Below are positions 23,087 through 36,800 of a stretch of DNA of 64,000 bases, one piece after another. Source of the stretch: Pachyseris speciosa (taxonomy: Eukaryota > Cnidaria > Anthozoa > Scleractinia > Pachyseridae); contig JAEMWC010000097.1 in assembly GCA_016490735.1 (NCBI GenBank), forward strand, positions 562,501 to 626,500, written 5' to 3'. Positions within the stretch are counted from its first letter, which is position 1, and each line of letters opens with the position of its first letter. Under the pieces are notes generated by a model. That model ran no database searches and was not told where the DNA came from. It was given only the letters and a program-made list of their open reading frames with translations. A program made the translations under genes and the position numbers.

Positions 23087-23540
23087 AACATCTGAACATG
23101 AACGCCTTTCCGTGGAACTGGCTGGAACGACATTCCCCCACCTCGATCCTCACACATCCCACACATTTCCTTTGGAGGCCTTTGGAGTTTCGAACGGGAC
23201 GCCAGATAGTTTCTTGTAACTGATCTAACCATACCCCTTGAACAATAACGGCTCTTTGTGAGCCATGTTTGGTAATACGGGCTCAAGGTAGCTTATTGAC
23301 ATGCAATATTTGACCTGGGATGGCTCCCCTAAATATGCAGAACCTCCGTAAGTGAGATATGTTAACCCCGGATGTGGCATTCTGAATATAAGAGGGTAGA
23401 TGGTTCCCCTATAACGGTTTCCCATTATATAGATGTGGTCAGCTGAAGCCCCCAGTAGATTAGATAGCACTTACGGTGCGTGGGAATAATGATAATCTTT
23501 AACAGTGGTGCTGTCACACACTCCTACACCCACACCCACA
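23087..23540 (-). mobile_element. condensed patchwork copy of a LINE fragment
   Basis: At least eight blocks of 16-70 bp match the following copy (23543-24335) in order and almost without substitutions, but the intervening pieces, from 2 to ~190 bp, are missing. Junctions are often filled with a few bases, mostly C (for example GGCTCCCCCTAAAT, TTAACCCCGGATG). Confidence 0.8.
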
Positions 23541-23542
23541 CA

Positions 23543-24345
23543 CACATTTCCTTTGGAGGCCTTTGGAGTTTCGAACGGGACGCCAGATAGTTTCTTGTAA
23601 CTGATCTAACAAAGCACAAACGTTAAGGAACGCTCGAATATTGTTGCCATCGTTGCCATTGCAAAAACAATAATATTCAGTGCTTCACTCTAACTAGCGA
23701 CCGAAGTATCGAAAATTTTACTTACCTTTATGATCCATGGCTTTACTGGAGCAAATAAACATACAAGGCTGTACATGTTGGACTATTTTTGCCCATCTTG
23801 AACAATAACGGCTCTTTGTGAGCCATGTTTGGTAATACGGGCTCAAGGTAGCCCTTATTGACATGCAATATTTGACCTGGGATGGCTCCTACTGGCCAGT
23901 GATGGCTCATCATATTCATCTAAATCTAAATATGCAGAACCTCCGTAAGTGAGATATGTTAACCTGTCAAGTCCCGTATCTGAAGGTAGGACTTGAAAAG
24001 TACGCAACGGATGTGGCATTCTGAATATAAGAGGGTAGATGGTTCCACTCTACATCTACATCTACAGTATTAATCTATAACGGTTTCCCATTATATAGAT
24101 GTGGTCAGCTGAAGCCCACAGCATTTACATAGTACATAATAAGTGGAAGTTTGACAATACACATAAGTAAGTAACCCATTCTGCCACAGTCTTGTTGCAG
24201 TAGATTAGATAGCCAAATTACTTACGGCTGGTTTGAAGCCATCACACGAATCGGATTTAATCAATACGGTGCGTGGGAATAATGATAATCTTTAACAGAT
24301 CTTGTTTGTTTCGATGTTCCTTTAGTGGTGCTGTCCTGTGGATTG
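23543..24345 (-). mobile_element. full-length counterpart: LINE 3' region
   Basis: Continuous with the reverse-transcriptase C-terminal remnant that follows, read on the minus strand, so this is the 3' part of the same LINE. Contains many stops. Confidence 0.6.
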
Positions 24346-24740
24346 TCTGGTGTCACGCCCACTCCTAACCAATACTTGGCTTTTAAAAACCACAAGGCCG
24401 TGGGCAATTTTAAACATAAGGGTTAAACTGGTTACAGTCCTCCACGCTTCAAGGCTCTGCCATCCAAGGTTGCTCATCATCACTGGTGTGACAATCGATT
24501 CTCTTTGGTAGTCATCTTAAACGAAACGTACGGCCCTACGCTGGACTTTCTCTAGCACTGTAGCATAAGGATCCAACACGGAGCTGTAATAAATTTGTGG
24601 TCTTACAAGTGATTTGTAGGCAGTCTCTTTAACCTTAGTGGTACAGTGTCTAAGGTGTCTATGAAGAAGCCCAAGAGTCTTATTGGCTTTAGTTTAGCCT
24701 GCGATCGCGCGAGCGAGTTCATACGGACACTCCAATCAAG
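24346..24740 (-). pseudogene. LINE reverse transcriptase C-terminal remnant
   Basis: Minus-strand reading gives [14 protein letters not shown], then [16 protein letters not shown] and [13 protein letters not shown], the familiar end of non-LTR (Jockey/CR1-like) reverse transcriptases, followed by a stop and a further LINE-like segment (NLGWQSLEAWR). A second copy of part of it is at 28972-29179. Confidence 0.8.
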
Positions 24741-24745
24741 GTTAC

Positions 24746-24905
24746 GACAACACATTGGTCTATGAGCTCATATTGGTCCAGATGACCCTAATTGCCAATA
24801 TCAGCCAATGACGAACCATATTGGCCAATAATCAGCTCAGCTTAAACCATACTAAGTATTTGGCATCAGATTGGGCCATGGAGCCGATGTTGACCAATAT
24901 TGGCC
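24746..24905. repeat. ATTGGCCAATA-rich block, duplicated at 29978-30137
   Basis: Contains several inverted ATTGG/CCAAT words and is nearly identical to the later copy. Together with the LINE piece before it, it forms one ~380-bp duplicated segment. Confidence 0.85.
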
Positions 24906-27462
24906 TAGGAAGGATAGCTCACAATGACCGATACTGGTAGATCGTTGCCGACGTCAACCCCCGAATTGACTCAGGCTGCAATTCCAGTATTCCGAATGAA
25001 AAGACCTAGCCCCTTGGCCGCACAAGTGCATTGGGCTACAGAAGTGCATTCTCCATTCACCTTATTGCTCTCTCTCACTGACTCCCCTTCCCCCCCCCCC
25101 CATATTTTCATTTATGCCTACCACCGGACTTTGTCATCATTAGGGACCTTAAGCAACGACGACGGCAACGCAACGAAAACGTCATCTCAAAATGTAACTT
25201 CTCGTTTAGTGTAACTCTTTCGCGATTATTCCAATTTGCTTAACTTGGAAACTGCTGGCGATATGTCCAGGAACCAAATTACTATGAATAACGTCAAAGT
25301 AAGGAAAAAGAAAAAAATTGCTGTCATGCGCTCACGTTCTCAAGAAAACATAAAACTTGGTCATTTCACGTTGTTGTCTTGCAGAGGACAACAAAGAAAT
25401 GTACCAAAATACAAAACGCACGTGCTCCGAAGCAGCGTCTTGAGCCTCTTCATGTTAGGCTTTGCATCAGTTTCTTCATCCTGCTGCCATTCTGTCAGTG
25501 CCGATCTCAAAGTAATAATCTTAAATCAGAGCGAAGACATGCAGACCGTTCCAAGGTTATAAAACGAGGTGACCACAACGCGTTCACTCTTTACCATCCT
25601 GCTTGCTTTCTGGTCACTTTTTTCCCGCTTTGTTTGGGCCATTCGGTCCACCAATGAGTCACGCACGTCGCTTCTCGATGGAAACCGACATTTGGTGTGG
25701 AAAAACACCAGTGGTTTGTTGTTTTATCAACAACCATGATTTCAAAGAAAAATGAATAGAAGCAAATTTTGTTTGTTTGTTTGTTTTTTTGCTTTTTTTT
25801 TTTGCTGAAATAATTATCTTTTATTTATTTTCTTCTTTTTTATACACTTTTTTTTTTTTTTTGTTTTGTTTTTTTTTATTACTATTTATATTTTCGACTG
25901 TTTCAAGTCGGCACGTACGCACATGCGTACAGGTAGCTTCGCCCCTGGGTATATAACTGATTACTTTGAAGAGCGCTTATTCTATTTTCTTGGTTAGTTA
26001 ATTTTTTAGAAACAACACTTCAATCAATTAAAAAGTCGGTAATTTATGAGAATTTTTTTTTTATAGTAGTCGTGCTTGTCAGGAGCCCATGAATATCATG
26101 GGCTCCTGTGCTTATTTATAAGGGAGTGATCGAGGAGGAGGGAGTGAAGTGACGGACATATTTCAGATATTTCTGCTAAGAAAATTAATTAATTAATTAA
26201 TTAATCACCTTGCTATTTAATTCTTGGGTTTTCAATTTACTTTTTCACACCGGATATATGGAAAGCATGACAACCAAAGTTCATTGAGGTACTTTAAGGT
26301 TAGTAACCGCCTTCCACGCAGGCTGCTAGATACTTCATGACCTGATGGCGGGTTAGAAATAATCAAATGCGTAAGCGTCAGACTTATTGGGAGGTTTGTT
26401 TCGGGCAAACTTTGGTCGGCAGTCCCCAGCTAAAGGGTGTTGTGCGTCTTTCGCATGCAAATATTCATTCATTCACCACAGGAGCCACTTCACTCCCTTC
26501 ACTTCAAGATTCCATGTAGGTTTTCCATTATTTACTAAATAAACAGTTGATATGCCTTTATTCAAAGTTTGGAGTGCCAGCAAAAGAGATCGGAAAAGAG
26601 TTTTGACACACAATTTTTCGGATTTGGTTTGAAAAAGGTAAGCGATTTTAGAATAAAAATATTCATTATGAATGGGGAGCATGCCAAAATGCTTCATGCA
26701 ATGAGTGATTTGCTATAGATTAGCACTTGATTTTCCCTTTTTGAGGCCAGGACAGTGGGGCATTTAACCATCTAAACTGGAAACAGCAGGGCATTTGATC
26801 AAAATTTTTCAAAAAAGTCAAATTACCAGGTGTCTGCCAGGGGGGGGGGGGGGGGGAGGGAGGGATGGGCACTTTTGGAATTGACTGATACATTAAGAGG
26901 GGATGTTCTCAGGTCAAACACCCCCACAAGGACCTGACACATTAATAGAAAATTTATAACGGTTTGGTGGGAGCAGTGGTAATTTGACCTGTTCGAATTT
27001 CTTGTTGATACCCTGCCTTAAACCCTGTATCTTGTGAAAAATCAATTTCTGCTCTCGTTGTGATTTACATGCCCTTATTCTGCAAAGTAGCGCATGACTT
27101 TTGGCTAAATCTGAACCAACTGAATTAACACATAGCGTATATCCTCTAATAAGCTTATTTGAAGGAGGGCACAAAATCGAGTTGGGGTGGGGGGGGGGGG
27201 GCACTTATTAAGTTTTTCTTGTAATAAATTAATCTGTAACTTTATTATGAATCAAGTACTAACTTTGTTCATCTTTAAGTAATGAAACTTTTTCACCATT
27301 GAGAAAGGCTCTCATTCTTAAGTATGTCACTAATGTTGCTAAAAAATAATGTTTTCTACCTCTTTAAGTTTATTCTGTTACATCTGCACTTCTCTAGTGT
27401 TTTGATTTCATTTTTACGTGTCATGGTACACAGTTATCAGGGCTTTATGCTCTTTCTTTCAG
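24906..27462. other. region expected to hold MICU1 5' exons; none recognised
   Basis: Open frames at 24924-25657 have no recognisable domain. Also present: T-rich tract (~25780-25880), a GGAGCCCATGA palindrome near 26095, and G runs at ~26840 and 27188. A targeting peptide or the basic segment that precedes EYENRIR in MICU1 was looked for and not found. Confidence 0.5.
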
Positions 27463-27625
27463 ATTATTGAATATGAAAATCGTATCAGACAGTACAGCAC
27501 ACCAGACAAGGTGTTCAGATACTTTGCATCCCTCAAAGTTGTGCACATCGGAGAAGACAATGAAGTTTTCATGACACCTGAAGATTTTGTCCGATCATTA
27601 ACTCCAGGAAAAATACAGCCAGCTG
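27463..27625 (+). CDS. MICU1: MICU1 exon a (conserved N-lobe start)
   Basis: Acceptor CTTTCTTTCAG, donor CAGCTG|GTAAAT. Encodes [14 protein letters not shown] and [15 protein letters not shown]. Must be preceded by an unseen exon. Confidence 0.95.
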
Positions 27626-28912
27626 GTAAATTGTTTAATTTGTTTCTGAATTAATTTTATTGTCAGGTATGCAGTGGCCTGACTTCTGACAATTGGGTCC
27701 TGCAGTGTACTTTTGATTTGAAGGTCAATACCTGTTTTTTGTTTGAAGGTTTTGCATTTGAATTAGAGTTGATACAAAAAGTAATGCTAAAATTAGCATT
27801 ATGCATACAAAGTCTCTTTTCATGGGAAAGCTTTCAGTGGAGACTGCTTGTTACTGTTGATATTGACTATCAGTGTAATTTTTTTTTTCAGGATTAGGGC
27901 TTGATGAACATGAGAGATTTAATCCAGAGGTATTGTTAAATAGTTTAGCTTTCAATTCTTTTTTTTTTTAATTCCAGATGTCCTTTCATACATTAATAAT
28001 GACAAACAATCTTTTAGCTGATTGGCATCTGAGAGTCAAGTTTGTGGATGACACGTCTGCCATAGAAATACTACCCAGGAACTCTATCAGTCTGCTCAAT
28101 TCGACCATATCTGACATTCACAATTTTTCTATGGATCACAACATGAGACTAAACCCTATTAAATGTAAAGAGATGTTAATTAACTTTATGTTAACTTTAC
28201 TCTCAGACCTTTAATAATTGTAGGCAACAACACTATAGAATGTGTATCGACTTACAAGTTGCTAGGAGTACTTATCAATAGTGACCTTAAGTGGAATAGT
28301 CATGTTGACTACATATATAAAAAAGCGTGCAAGAAGCTCTACTCCCTACGTATTCTACGTCGAGTCGGCATTGATCAAGGTAGCATGTTAAAGGTCTATA
28401 TAAGCTCTATTAGATCCATTCTAGAGTACGCCGTGCCTGTGTGGCAATCCATTCCAGGTTATCTGTCTGACAAAATTGAATCCATACAGAAAAGGGCACT
28501 TAAGATAATATTATTTTCCCCTGTGTTGAAAGCTACTTAGATGCCCTCGAATTAGCTTGGGTGGAGACTCTTGCGTGTAGAAGAAATAAGATAAGTAAAG
28601 AGTATATGTGTAAAATGAAGGACTTCACCCTCTTCATCCTCTTCTACCAATACGCCTAGACAATACCTTTCCCTTAAGGTACAAATCAGACAAACTGTAT
28701 TTTTATAAAAACGTTACTTTCTGTAGAACGAAGCGCACCCAAGACTTTTTCACTTTTAAGTATTTTTAACAAGTGTGATGCATGTTCTGGTGTGGTTGTT
28801 AAAATTCTTACTTGATGTATATAGAAATATACATACTCGATTTTATTAAGTTCTTATTGTATTTTAACTTCTTAATTCAGTTCGTACTGTAAGAGAGTTC
28901 AATAAACTGTTA

Positions 28913-28947
<35 letters not shown>

Positions 28948-31900
28948 GTTGTTGTTTTATTGTTAAACAAAACGTACGGCCCTACGCTGGACTTTCTCTA
29001 GCACTGTAGCATAGGGATCCAACACGGAGCTGTAATATTCCAGATTTGTGGTCTTACAAGTGATTTGTAAGCAGTCTCTTTAACCTTAATGGTACAGTGT
29101 CTAAGGTGTCTATGAAGAAGCCCAAGAGTTTAGCCTGCGATCGTGCGAGCAAGTTCATGCGCAGACACTCCAATCAAGGTTAATGTCACTGTTCCTTAGG
29201 AACGCTACACGACCGCTATACGCTCTAAAGAAATGAGCGAAATACTTAATAAACAAGACAACAACTCAAGATGGAGTTATTGAAGGGGCACACTGCCTTG
29301 CGGTGGGTCAGTCAATGCGACTTCCGATTTGCGTGACAAAAACAACCTCACTTATCTCCCCAGCACTACGAGCTGAATACTAGACAGCACGTGCTGGATC
29401 GGACAAGAGTATTGGTTAGCAGGCGATAAACAAAAGCAAAGACGCGAACAAGCTTGGGGGAAGTCGCTGCGCAGACTTAACCATACCACGCAGGAGTGAC
29501 CCTAGTTTATTAACAGCAAATAATGCAAAGAACCCATCTCCAAATGGGAGGGTGGGAGGGAAAAAACGTTTGACAAATTGACAGCAACTACTGATTACTC
29601 TGTACAACAGAACTGCAAATTGAACCTTGCACCGTTTTCTTGGGCTTTTATAGCTAGACAATGTCTGCTCACTTAGCCAGTAGATTAAGTTGTACTATAC
29701 AGCAGCTTGGTTTTACGTGTGCACTTATCAAGTTATGAATGGGGCCTTAATACTCTCGGCCAATGCAAATAACTGTTACAATATGCTAAAGACAACAAAG
29801 CCATAATGTTGCGAGCTAAGCTACAACAAGACTATTGATTTTACTGGCCTTGGAAACATGACTACACAATAGCAATATTGATACCAACCTGCCATGAAAG
29901 GCACACTGAGAACGAGATCACGGGAGTCACGTTCCATTAACAATATTTTACTGATCTGTCAGTAAAATGTAATTTAAGACAACACATTGGTCTATGAGCT
30001 CATATTGGTCCAGATGACCCTGATTGCCAATATCAGCCAATGACGAACCATATTGGCCAATAATCAGCTCAGCTTAAACCATACTAAGTATTAGGCATCA
30101 GATTGGGCCATGGAGCCGATGTTGACCAATATTGGAAGGACTTAAATCACCCTCTTCATCCTCTTCTACCAATTCGCCTAGACGATACCTGACCCTACAC
30201 CCTAAGGCACAAATCAGACCAGCTGTACTTTTATAAAAACGTTACTACCTGTAGAACGAAGCGCACCAAAGACTTTTTCACTTTTAAGTATTTTTAACAA
30301 AATAATGTGATGCATGTTCTGGTGTGGTTTATAGAATTTTTACTTAATGTATATAGAAATGTACATAGTTGATTCTATTAAGTTTTTATTGTATTATAAC
30401 TCGTAAATTCAGTAAGTTACTGCAAGAGAGTTAAATAAACTGTTATTATTATTATTAATTATAGCAGTCAGTCAGTCAGCCTCAGCCTACTTTTTATCAT
30501 CAGTGCCTTTGTATTTCATACTGTTACCCTCTTCAGTTATGTTATTTCACCTACTTGTTCACATGTTTTTAGCCATAAGGTTGTCAAGGTGAAAATAGAG
30601 TATGACATTTCTCCAGTTTTCCCATGGATAACAAATGCTCATCTTCAAATCATAATCTGGAGTTGCTCTTTACACCAATTATGCTACTATTATTATTTCA
30701 GAAGCACAAGTACAAAGGCCATCTGTCCGACCAGTTGGGACAGGATAGTGTGTTCTTGAAGATGGGGAATATGGACTGATTTCTTTCTCAGATTATATTT
30801 TCTTGTTAACAGTTTTATCACGTAAGTTACCAGTATATAAATTTCCTCAGTTGTTTAATTAAAATGGTGAAGATACTTTGAAAACACAAACAATTGGCCG
30901 GCATTTTATTGAAAACCCACTACTTACTATCTACAACCGAGTAGATAGTGAGTAGCATAGCCAATAAGAGACCCAGGGGAGTACTCACATAATTTCAGAT
31001 AGGCGTTACTCTGCTAGCAGAGGTTTCTTTCTGGCAAGTTTTTCAGTATGTACAAAGTCGTTCGCATCTCTTGTATTTGGTGTAGTCGGCTTGTTTACTT
31101 CCCCGAGAGAAACCTCTGCCATGAGCCGCTTACATTTCCCATTGAGCAAGCACTTTAGATACCTCCAAATTCTTGGAGGTAGATCACGTGACAAACAGGT
31201 TAAAAACTGGTTTAAACACATTTGTCAACTTATGTGCATAGATCTATTTTTTACTGATTTGCTGTGTAAAAATAAGCCTGCATGAGATTTACATCAATCT
31301 CTATAGTAACGTGATTACGATCTAGCGCATGCTCAACGGGAAATGTAAGTGGCTTGTGGCAGAGGTTTCTCTCAGGTAAGTAAACAAGCCGACTATGTGA
31401 AATACATGAGACACGAACGACTTCGTACATGCTAAAGGACTTGCCAGAAAGAAACCTCTGCTACCAGGGTAGATAGGCGTGTGCCACAAAGGGTCTTAAA
31501 CCCCGACCCTATTTAAAGTAATTCCCCTGAAAAGGATGTACTATTAAGATTTTTTTCAGAATTGGCACAATTGATAGTCATGCATAGGGCATTGAAAAAA
31601 TGCAATAAAAAGATGGGGTTGCCACCGCGCTTGTTTTCGTTCTGCATACTCGTTGTTCTAAGTGTTTTTACGGAGTTGTGCGAGAAATGTTCGAAGCATG
31701 AACAACTGAAGAAAGCTGTTATTATGTAGCAAAAATTATGAATAGTAGTGAAAACTAGAGCCTAATTGTTTTTCTGGGCTATATTCTTTTAGTATTGTGA
31801 TTTCAAATTGCCCGATCTTGCAAATAATGTGAGGAAACTGGACCACTTCGTCATCATCTCAAACTCCTTCCTGGCTCCAAATGCAGAGTTTCACCCCATT

Positions 31901-33829
31901 TATATAGAAATAATCCAACTTCTACTATTAAACTTTTTTTCTCCTTAAAATATGTTTTTCGTGTACCTATTACAAGTACATTACACCAATAAAAAGGGGG
32001 GTCACCATGCTCGTTTCTTTACATCACGATGACAAAGGGAAAATTTCAGCTGAAAAAGCTCAATGTCAAGGCAAATTCGCAATGGTTTTAGTGTACGCGC
32101 ACAAGCGTGCGCTAAATGACGCCATAAATTACAATTTGAGAGGAATCACCTTAAGGATGAAGCAAATGAAAGTTGATACCCTATTTAAAGTGCCCATGAC
32201 CCCAAAATACTTTTTTCATAATATAAATCTTTGCATCTTTTCGAAATGCATTGCGCCTTTTAGTGCCTTTTTAAAGCAAATCTTAAATTTTTATAGACTG
32301 TAAAAGTTATGAAATCTAGCCAGCATCTCTCACACGACCGAGCTAGTAAGGGACATAAACATGCATGCAAAGGAGTTTGTGACACCAAATCAGGAATAGA
32401 CCCATGCCCTTTCTTCTTCCATTGTGTACTAAATGTTGCTTAGTTCATAGCCCATAAAAAAGCCCAAAACTGCTGACAAAGTTAGTTAAATAGTTAATGG
32501 GAATGTAGGATTCAAGATGCTTAAGTTTGTTAAGTATTATTAATATATTTTGTTGGATTTAGTTCCTCCTAGGATGTTTGAAATTGCATTTCAATTGTTT
32601 GACTTGAATGGGGATGGTGAGGTCTCTCCAGAGGAGTTTGAAAAGGTACCTATTTGATACATTTTGGTTACTGCAGTGACTTATTGATTTGTTAGTAATC
32701 CATTTTGATTGTGGCATAGATAAAATATTAATGAATAACTGAGTGACCATCGCAGTTATGAACACTACTTAAGCAGTAGTGAAAATGAAGCCTGAAAAAA
32801 ATTCAGGCTTGTACAGGATTTGAACCCATGACCTCTGTGATACCGGTGCAGTGCTCTACCAACTGAGCTAACAAGCCAACTGGGAGCTGGTCATTTAGTT
32901 GGTTCGTAATTAACCCATGAGTGATGAAAATGTGAGTCAGAATGAATATAGAAAAAATATATATTTGAACTGGGGATTAAATAATGAATATTGAATGATC
33001 ATCGCAGTTATGACCCATGAGTGACGAATAAATGACTATGAATATACAGAAATCATATATTTTAACATGCAGATTAAAGAATGAATTTCGCAGTTAGGAA
33101 CACTACTTAAGCAGTAGTGAAAATAAAGCCTGAAAAAAATCAGGTTTGTACCCACGACCTCTGCAATACCGTTGCACTGCTCTACGGGAGCTGGTCATTT
33201 TGTTGGTTAGCGATAAACCCATGAGTGAATAAATGGCTATGAATATTTATATTATATTTATACTACCCTGCAAGGTATGCGTCATATATTTTGGGATAAT
33301 TGGTGAATTAAACCTCCCATTCTTTAATGTCACATACAGCATCTACTTAAAATTTGAATTAACTTTTTCCAGGTACAGAATGTCCTGTTTAGTATGACAA
33401 CAACTGGACTGCGCCATCGTGATCATGCGGTAACAGGCAGTGTCCTTTCTTCCCATGTTAACAGTGGCCTGAAGGAATACTTCTTTGGGAAAAACATGGA
33501 AAAAAGACTTACTGCAAAAAGATTCATTGAATTTCAAAAAAACCTTCAACAGGAAGTCATGTTTTTGGAGGTATGTTTAGCTACATAATTTATACGTACA
33601 TGTTGTGCTTCAATTTTATCCTTGGTTTGGATTTTTAACCCTTTGTTTTTGGGACTGCATGGTATTAATGACTGCATGTATTAATGTATGGTAATTAGTT
33701 TAAAACAAAGGGAGAAAAAAATTTAAACCAAGGATAAAATTGAACCACAACATATACATGTACACATACATGGTTTATTCAAGGTGGGCAAATAATGTAC
33801 ATTTGGACAAATAGAGTAGCGGTAATGAT

Positions 33830-33865
<36 letters not shown>

Positions 33866-36800
33866 CTACATTCGTCGCAATGGAGGTTAGGTGCCCCAAG
33901 ACAGCCATTAACTGGCCTGTAACCCAGCCCCTCCACAGTGGAACTACATACGTGGCTTGCCAGTGTCCGTGACCCAGCCATAAGCTCCCACAAACCCGCT
34001 CCCCAGAACCAGCGAAGGGAACAGATAAACCCTGGGCACCTGTCACACTGAATAAAATCCAGTGGAATGAAGTGAAATGAAATGAAAAAATAATAATAAC
34101 TGCTGACCCTAACAATGGAAAAAAAACTGCCATAGCCTATTGCTGAAATCATACAAACCACATGTGGGGTAAAAAACACCCTAAGACAGGACATGTTAAT
34201 AAAACTGCTAACCTCTCACTGCATAAAAAATTACACTAATAAATGCCGCTAACTACCCGTTGCTGAAGTCATGCAAACCGCATGAGGGATAAAAACACCT
34301 TAAGACCAGACATGCTAATCCACTAAAGCTAATCAAAAAAGTATGCTTATAAATACAGCTAACCGCCTATTGCTGAAGTTATGCAAACTGCATGTGGGAT
34401 AAAAAAAAACACCAAAAGACTGGACATGCCAAAACCACTAGCCACTCCACCAGAAAAAGTACGCTAATGAATACTGCTAACCACTAAAGCATAGAATGCT
34501 AAAAAACTAGAATAAAAAATGCTAACACACCAAAATTGACAATGCTCCTCGTAGTTAACTAAGTTAAATTGCATTTAACTCAATTTAAACTCATCAAAAT
34601 TAGATGAGCTTGGGAACAGGTGCCTAACAGCTGGTGGAGCCAGGCTAAACTTTGGTGGCAAGGAGGTATCCATGGCAACCCTGCAAACGGCCACCACCTG
34701 GTACCATCACACTGAACTAATCAGTGGAATACTTACCTCTTATTTACAACAGAGAAGGGCGGAGAGAGCGGGAGCAAAAATAACACAGCAGAAAAATAGT
34801 TAACTGCAGCCAATTTAGAGCAAACAGCAAATGACCTTTGGACAAGCCAAGCAATGAAAACAACTGCTGCATAAAAGTGTCACAAAGTGCCCCTGCTAAA
34901 ACTCCTGGGTCGCCCCTGTGTCCAGTGCATGGGAAGACTGCTGACCGGCATTGTCTTGAGCTTAACTTAGCCTAAATTTCATTTAGCCACATAAATAATA
35001 TTTTAATATTAATAATAATGACTTTACTAACATTTCCACAGAAGTGGCTCTTCTGTGCTAATACTATCTACAAATAACAAAACAAAAGCAAAAAAGAACA
35101 AAAAATGGTATATAGAAATCTATAAAATATATTTTAAATGGTTGTCATAAAAATCTTAAATCTTTGGATGGTGGCCTTACTGGAGAAATTGAATTTAAAA
35201 GGGAAGTCGTGTTTTTGTGGTGTGGGGGTGGGGGGAAGTGTTTAGCTTGATCTTATGGAATGCTAAACTTCATCTAACTTGCTGAACTTTGCTTTCAGTT
35301 TAATTCTTATGATCCAGTAGATGGACGGATAACAGAATGGGAGTTTGCAGACATGCTTCTTACTTACTCCAGCTTCCATGAAAAAAAAAACAGAAAATTC
35401 TAAGGAAAGTAAAGAAATGCTTCAAAGAAAATGCCAAGGTATGAGGAAACTAAAAAAATGGATGTAAAAAGTATACAGAGACCAAGGTTGTTTACCATTT
35501 AGAAAAAAATTCCAGAAATTTCAGTTGGGAATTTTCGTTCGGAAGAAATGGTACATTTTGTTTACCATTTGCCTAAAATTTCCGGATTGTCACGTCACGC
35601 TCACTGATTGGATAGATTACGCTCGGCCAAAACCAAAGAGGACTGAAACTAGTACGAAACACAGAAACTTCTAAATGGTAAACGAATTTCCATCGGGAAT
35701 GTCCCAACCGGGAAAACAGGACTACCTTTTCAGAACTCCTGTTTGTCCCTGGAATTTTCCAGTGGGACGAACCAAAAAAACGTTTACCATTTACATTCCA
35801 ACTGGAATTTCCGGGAATTTGTGGTAAATGGTAAACAACCGAAGTTAACATTTATGGAGCATCCTTGGAATTAATGGTCAACTTTAGGAATATGTTACAA
35901 CATTTAATGTTTGCTAGTCCTGAGAACATTGGATGCATAACATGGTGTGGCATTATAACAACATGCAATGTGCTTGCTGTAATGATAAGAAAATGATTGA
36001 ACAAGCCAGGAATAAATGCTAGTGACAATGAAAAGCTGTTCAAATGAATTTTTTTTCATTCATAAGATAGGCTACTTTGTACATGAGTATTGAGTGCGCA
36101 GCATTCAACTGAAAGGAGCAAATGTAAACTGTGGACTATTCCACAATCTTTGGTTTTCCTTACTTCACAGGGAATAGCCTTCAAAGATTATTTGGATTTC
36201 TTCTGTTTCATGAGAAATATTTCTGAAGCAGACATGGCACTGAGCTTTCACAATGCAGCAGGCAAACCCATTGATCCTGGTATGATCATCCTTATAATAT
36301 TATTGTACATATACATGGCTTCAGAAAAAATCCAAACCTTGTCCATAAGAGACTCATTGGAAATTCCTAGCTTCCAGCTGTAGGTTCTCAAAAGGCAAAG
36401 ATTGGCCCACAGTAAATTATATAATATTTAGAAGGGTGTGGAGGTCCAGGTAACTAAAGAAAAGGTCCATTGGAGGATTTGATATTCTCTGGACAACTCA
36501 TTGTGTTTGATCTCAGCTTTGCAGCTCACATACCTCAAAATCCCCAGCATTTCTAAGCTGCTTCCTTAAATACTGGTACCATCTCTTTGTCTCGACAGGG
36601 ACATTCATTTTAGACATTCTTTGAATATTCTTTAGCTTGATACATATATGTTCCCGAGTAGGTGGCACCCTTCCACCCAAAATAGTTTTGCCTCCTTCCC
36701 AAGCTAATCAAATGAAGTGGCTATGTGTTGGAGAGGGGACGGATTCAACAAAACACTGATCCCCAGTTTACTTATCCCCCACTGGTCCCCTTACTGAGCC

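Larger units (their letters stand above)
18535..23110. mobile_element. giant foldback element between MCU and MICU1
   Basis: Outer ends are inverted copies: CCCATAAGAC (split on the left by a MITE) then TCCCATACATAACAT at 18769 on the plus strand, and the same words on the minus strand ending near 23070. A looser match (GCGTTCATG) continues outward. Inside these ends, both arms are long minisatellites in opposite orientation, separated by about 160 bp. This is the plan of Foldback/Galileo-type transposons, whose long inverted ends are made of tandem repeats. The left arm is interrupted by a PIF-type MITE and by the 18.85-19.65 kb insertions. No transposase is visible. It occupies most of the MCU-MICU1 gap. 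Confidence 0.7.

Noticed and set aside
18317..27463. Shared bidirectional promoter for MCU and MICU1
   Set aside because: The MICU1 5' exons are not located, so the true distance between start sites is unknown; no promoter motif can be supported.
32806..32877. Functional nuclear tRNA-Thr
   Set aside because: C33 and broken pairs beside the anticodon loop argue for a tRNA-derived repeat.
33723..34194. Minus-strand frames with a tyrosine or leucine run
   Set aside because: The run is the AAT microsatellite, and no splice or domain support exists.
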